Source: Taenia hydatigena (lineage: Eukaryota; Platyhelminthes; Cestoda; Cyclophyllidea; Taeniidae). Taken from it: a stretch of DNA of 64,000 nucleotides. Under the pieces are notes generated by a model. It was not told where the DNA came from, made no database searches, and saw nothing but the letters and a program-made list of their open reading frames with translations. Shown here piece by piece: positions 60,561 to 64,000 of the stretch. The DNA is taken from positions 7,102,168 to 7,166,167 of the forward strand of contig JADWOT020000004.1 in the NCBI GenBank assembly GCA_036345935.2. Direction: 5' to 3'. How positions within the stretch are numbered: position 1 is the first letter of the stretch; every line of letters starts with the position of its first letter. Both the position numbers and the translations under genes were made by a program.

Positions 60561-62961
60561 TGACAAAGAGTTTTAAGATGGAAATGCCTCCTCTTCCTAA
60601 CAGCAAAGCACAAATCAACACTAACACCAAGGACCACCGCCAGTCTACCCAAGCAGTATACCGCAACCCCACTCCACCCCCATTAAGCACACTCCCAACG
60701 TCGTTCAAGGCACAAACAACCCCACAAACCAACAAAACAGTCCCCATTTACCGCCTATCGTGCTATACAGTGACAAAAAATGCACCACGTGAGTAGAAGG
60801 ACTAATTCCACCTCAAGATGATTCAAGCGTCGAAATTGGCAGGGTGTTGCGTGGAATGATGCGCTTTTCACTGTATGTGCCCTCCTCCACCTCCCATCCT
60901 CTTCCCTACCTCCTTCCTCTCCTTAACAGACAGCCGAACACTCTACACAAGGCAGAGCTGAATTCAACACTTACCCTCACAATCAACTTCTACACTATTT
61001 GTTCGCGCATACCCCACGATTTACCCATAGTCATGAGGCCACGTCACTAAGTAATCCAGCAAGACCCACTCCAGTCGCTGTGAATCCCTGCTGCCAGAGG
61101 TAACACCTACGCAAAACACGCTTCACCTGCTAAGCAGCAATCCTCATCACCACACCCAACAGTAGTGCCTGTTTCGCCTATACAATTACGCTAACTGCAT
61201 TCACTTCTTCTAATCAACTGACCTCCCCTCCTCCTCCTCCTCCTTTTCAAATACCACACAACACAACTGTCCCTCACCACCTTTATTGCTTTAAATACAT
61301 CGGGTATTCTGGATAGCCATGACTTGGTGATATGAAACACATGCCACACGTGTAGGTGCAACGTAACAAGAAGAGTGGTCACGGTGCAACGCGTTACAAA
61401 CGCGTCTTCAGCAGGTTCAATCAACTTGTGAAAATGCAAACGCATTGGTTAACACCATATTCCTCGAGGAGAACAAATCAATTAACCCATCCTGTGCATG
61501 CAAGTACCGCAATAAAATCATGGATAGACACACAAAATAACCAGCATCTATGCTCCTACCTTACCTTTCACTTTGGGAGCTCTTCCGCTTCTACTGAAAT
61601 GGCGCCAAATCTGTGGTCCTTCTCAACCATTCATCCATACTTCCATTCATCCACTGTGGACATGCCACAAACTAACGTAATCCACTCTCAACACTGTCCT
61701 GAGTCGCGAATAGCAAGGCATTCATTTCCCAACAGTCGTTGGCCCATAAGCATTAGTAAAACGACCCATTTGAATGAGAAGAGAAGCAAAACAACGCAAC
61801 ACTCAGCCGAATGCACAAGCCAGTCATTCATTTACGACCTTAACCGACCTTAGTGGCGTAGATATTCGAACCATAAAAAGGCATTGGACACCAAAGACAA
61901 TTAAAATTTTCCATGAGGACGACACATTAAAATTAAGTGTTGTTATTGAAACTACTTTTGCTTTGCGCTGTTGCACCTTATACTATAGTATTTATGCTTT
62001 GGTCGTCTGCTGAGATTCATTGCCATATCTCTCACTCGTGCGCAATTCGTAAGCTCTTTCATTTGTGTATTTCTACTTTAAATTTTGTGCTTGTTACAAA
62101 ACTGCTCTAGTTTGTTTTAGTTGTTGCATCGTATAAAACACATATATATTAAAAGCCTGATTGTTTTACCGAACGAACTTTGACCTGATTGGTCATGTTT
62201 GTACGTGGCTCGCGTAAGAGCTGCCTGTTTCGGCGACCGTTGTTTCGGATTAGTGAGCCTTTGTTCGCCGTCAGAAGTTGGAAATCTTGTAAGCGTTTGG
62301 TGCATTTTGGTTAGTTTTGGTGGTTTTGCTGTTAATAGGCATTTTAAATGTCGACTTTCTTCTGTTACAAAGGTACTTGCTGGAGTAAACGCAAAGGCCT
62401 CTTAATGTGACTGTTGAGACGTTTACTAAGGTGCAATTTAGCTACATGACACTATAAGTGATAAATTATGACCGTTTTAGCAGTGTGTGAGGCTGTATTT
62501 TTTGTATTAATGACGTTGGAGTTTGATTGGTGGGGTGCAATTTGGTTGAGAGGAGTTATAATCTTACCGAGTGCTTGGCAATTACTTGCTTGGTGCTTTT
62601 GTGCGATCAAGCACCCATTACGTGCATACGTTTGTACTTATATTTGTTCTTTCTTTATCACTCTATATGTTAGGCTAATCGTTTCAAAAATAGCTGCAGT
62701 CGCTGTCAAGACTTTTTGTTTTCCATTTGCATTGCCTAATCGCGTTGATTTTTCACTACACAATCCTTATTGCGAATAAGTAGGATCGTTTTTGCTGTTT
62801 CCAAGTGCTTAGTTATTTAATCAAGAATGAGTTTTGATGAATGCGGTGGAATTTGATGAAGAGACTTGTGAGGGGTTTTAACGTTGTTCATTATTTCCTT
62901 GCTAGTATTCATCTTGTTTATAAATCGTATTATCCATTTTCCTTTTGCGCTTTCATGCTAG

Positions 62962-63470
62962 AATAGACGTTGAAGAAGAGGAAGAAGAAGGAGAAGGAGA
63001 TGGAGATGAAGCTGTAGCAATGAGCGTGAACCTCGCCTTCGGTATGACTTCGCGCATTCCCTAGGTAAGATTGGATTGAGTTGTTGGTGCATTTTGGGTG
63101 CAGTAACAGAACCGATGTGCGTTGTTCTTATGTTGGGTGGGAAGGTGCTTTTCCTGTTTACCTGTGTGGTGAAAGGTGCGCTATTGTCATGACTGTGATA
63201 TGCGTGCTGTTGGAGCAGCAGCGCATAGAGATGGCGGAGGACTGGGGGCGGGACGAGGGTAATTTGTTGTGTTGATGTGATCCTTGCTGCGAAAGGTGTT
63301 GTGTAGAGGGCCTCGGTGATGGTTCAATCGTAGGTTTTTTCAGCTTTGACGGCACGAGTTGGTGTCTGAGTGAGTGGGTGAGTGAGTAAGAGGGTGAGTG
63401 AGTGAGGTAGACGCAGCAGCAGGAGTGGGGCTAGTGGGAAGCTTTGGAATCACTACGCAGACTGTACTTT
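62962..63470 (+). pseudogene. Broken upstream exons of the unnamed gene, right-arm copy
   Basis: Exon 62962-63064 matches the IDVE exon but has one extra C before CTAG, turning its end into an in-frame TAG. The RYCH.CDMR exon follows from about 63,176 with its acceptor AG shifted by one base, and it reads into TAA near 63,261. The VDAAAGVGLVGSFG exon (about 63,407-63,480) has lost its donor (GTAAGT to TTAAGC). Three independent lesions make this a non-functional copy. Confidence 0.5.
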
Positions 63471-63497
63471 GTAGCAGTCTTAAGCATTTGCTTGCTA

Positions 63498-64000
63498 AGT
63501 CGTTTCTCTCCTATCAGCAGTTATGTTCGTTGGTGTTAGCTTTGCAGCGCATTGGACTGTCACACGTCCATCTCTGCATTGCTTGGTTTTTTTCCCTTTT
63601 CAGATGCTACAAACTTATTGTGGTGATGGTGAAGTAGCATTTGATGATTGTGTGGAGTGATGGTGGGCAGTGCGAGATGTTGGAGTGATTCGCGGCGTTG
63701 GCGTTGGCGGTGGCGGCGTCTCGGTCTGGGTTGTGCGATGTAGGTGTCGGCAGGCATGGACGACAGGGACTACTACTGCTATTATGTGAGCATCTCTTTT
63801 TCTTCCGGGGGGGCATGGGTGGTTAAGTGGGTGGACGGGGAGGGGAGGGGTGGCGGAGAGGGAGGGGAGAGACTAGGGGAGGCGTGTCGTGCTTATGTGT
63901 GGAAGAGTGAAGGTGACGCTCTCTTACGACGGCGACGGCGACAACGACGACGACGATGACGAATGGAAGTGCTATGGGTGAGAGGTCACTGGTGGTAAGT
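63498..64000. other. Right flank: G-rich, no supported gene
   Basis: Beyond the right arm the sequence turns G-rich with CGA/GAC repeats near 63,925-63,960. A 71-codon frame (63,744-63,959) is Gly/Arg-rich by composition. An exon cut by the window end cannot be excluded. Confidence 0.35.

Larger units (their letters stand above)
54502..63497 (+). repeat. Right arm of the large inverted repeat (9.0 kb)
   Basis: Reverse complement of 31,963-40,351. Compared with the left arm it has about 176 extra bases at 56,171-56,346, lacks the block matching 34,785-35,430, and has a block (about 59,740-60,809) that otherwise occurs only in the third copy. Confidence 0.9.

Noticed and set aside
1..64000. 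CRISPR arrays, bacterial operons, transposase, reverse transcriptase or LTR structures
   Set aside because: None seen on either strand; the repeats present are microsatellites and segmental duplications.

Overview
The window looks like nuclear DNA of a metazoan, most likely a parasitic flatworm and plausibly a tapeworm. The reasons are: coding DNA is split into small exons with very short GT-AG introns (49, 51, 69, 81, 106, 113 nt); there are no bacterial operons or ribosome binding sites; simple-sequence DNA is abundant; and there is a GT31 galactosyltransferase of the type I associate with flatworm genomes. The species assignment is inference. Most of the 64 kb is non-coding, and many coding traces are broken.

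Layout. 1-3.2 kb holds nothing I can support. 3.2-6.2 kb holds a minus-strand gene fragment (B-box/coiled-coil-like) in a 1.3 kb tandem duplication whose copies meet at a single N (4926). 7.4-9.7 kb is pyrimidine-rich low-complexity DNA with the 3' end of an unidentified plus-strand gene. 11.45-12.5 kb is an F-box gene with five in-frame stop codons and no frameshift. 13.5-15.3 and 24.0-25.8 kb are direct repeats carrying decayed exons of one unknown gene. A possible kinase relic lies near 19.4 kb.

The second half is dominated by a segmental-duplication complex. A large inverted repeat has a left arm at about 31,963-40,351 and a right arm at about 54,502-63,497, around a 14 kb single-copy loop. 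A third copy of part of the arm lies at about 26,146-31,287 in the same orientation as the right arm. The copies differ by substitutions and by block gains and losses, so they are not simple assembly echoes. Each copy carries a two-exon gene with a possible N-terminal membrane segment and an acidic tail; it is open in both arms and frameshifted in the third copy. An unnamed minus-strand gene (32,494-30,826) crosses the boundary between the third copy and the left arm. Six of its exons join with matching phase at every junction.

The loop carries the GT31 gene (minus, 50.7-49.4 kb, apparently frameshifted), a multi-exon unknown gene (plus, 43.6-45.2 kb), a small two-exon gene (plus, 42.0-42.4 kb) and a zinc-finger gene (minus, 54.4-53.8 kb) whose 5' part meets the right-arm breakpoint. 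The window therefore reads as an accessory, rearranging locus where genes are copied, inverted and decaying, not as a set of cooperating pathway genes.
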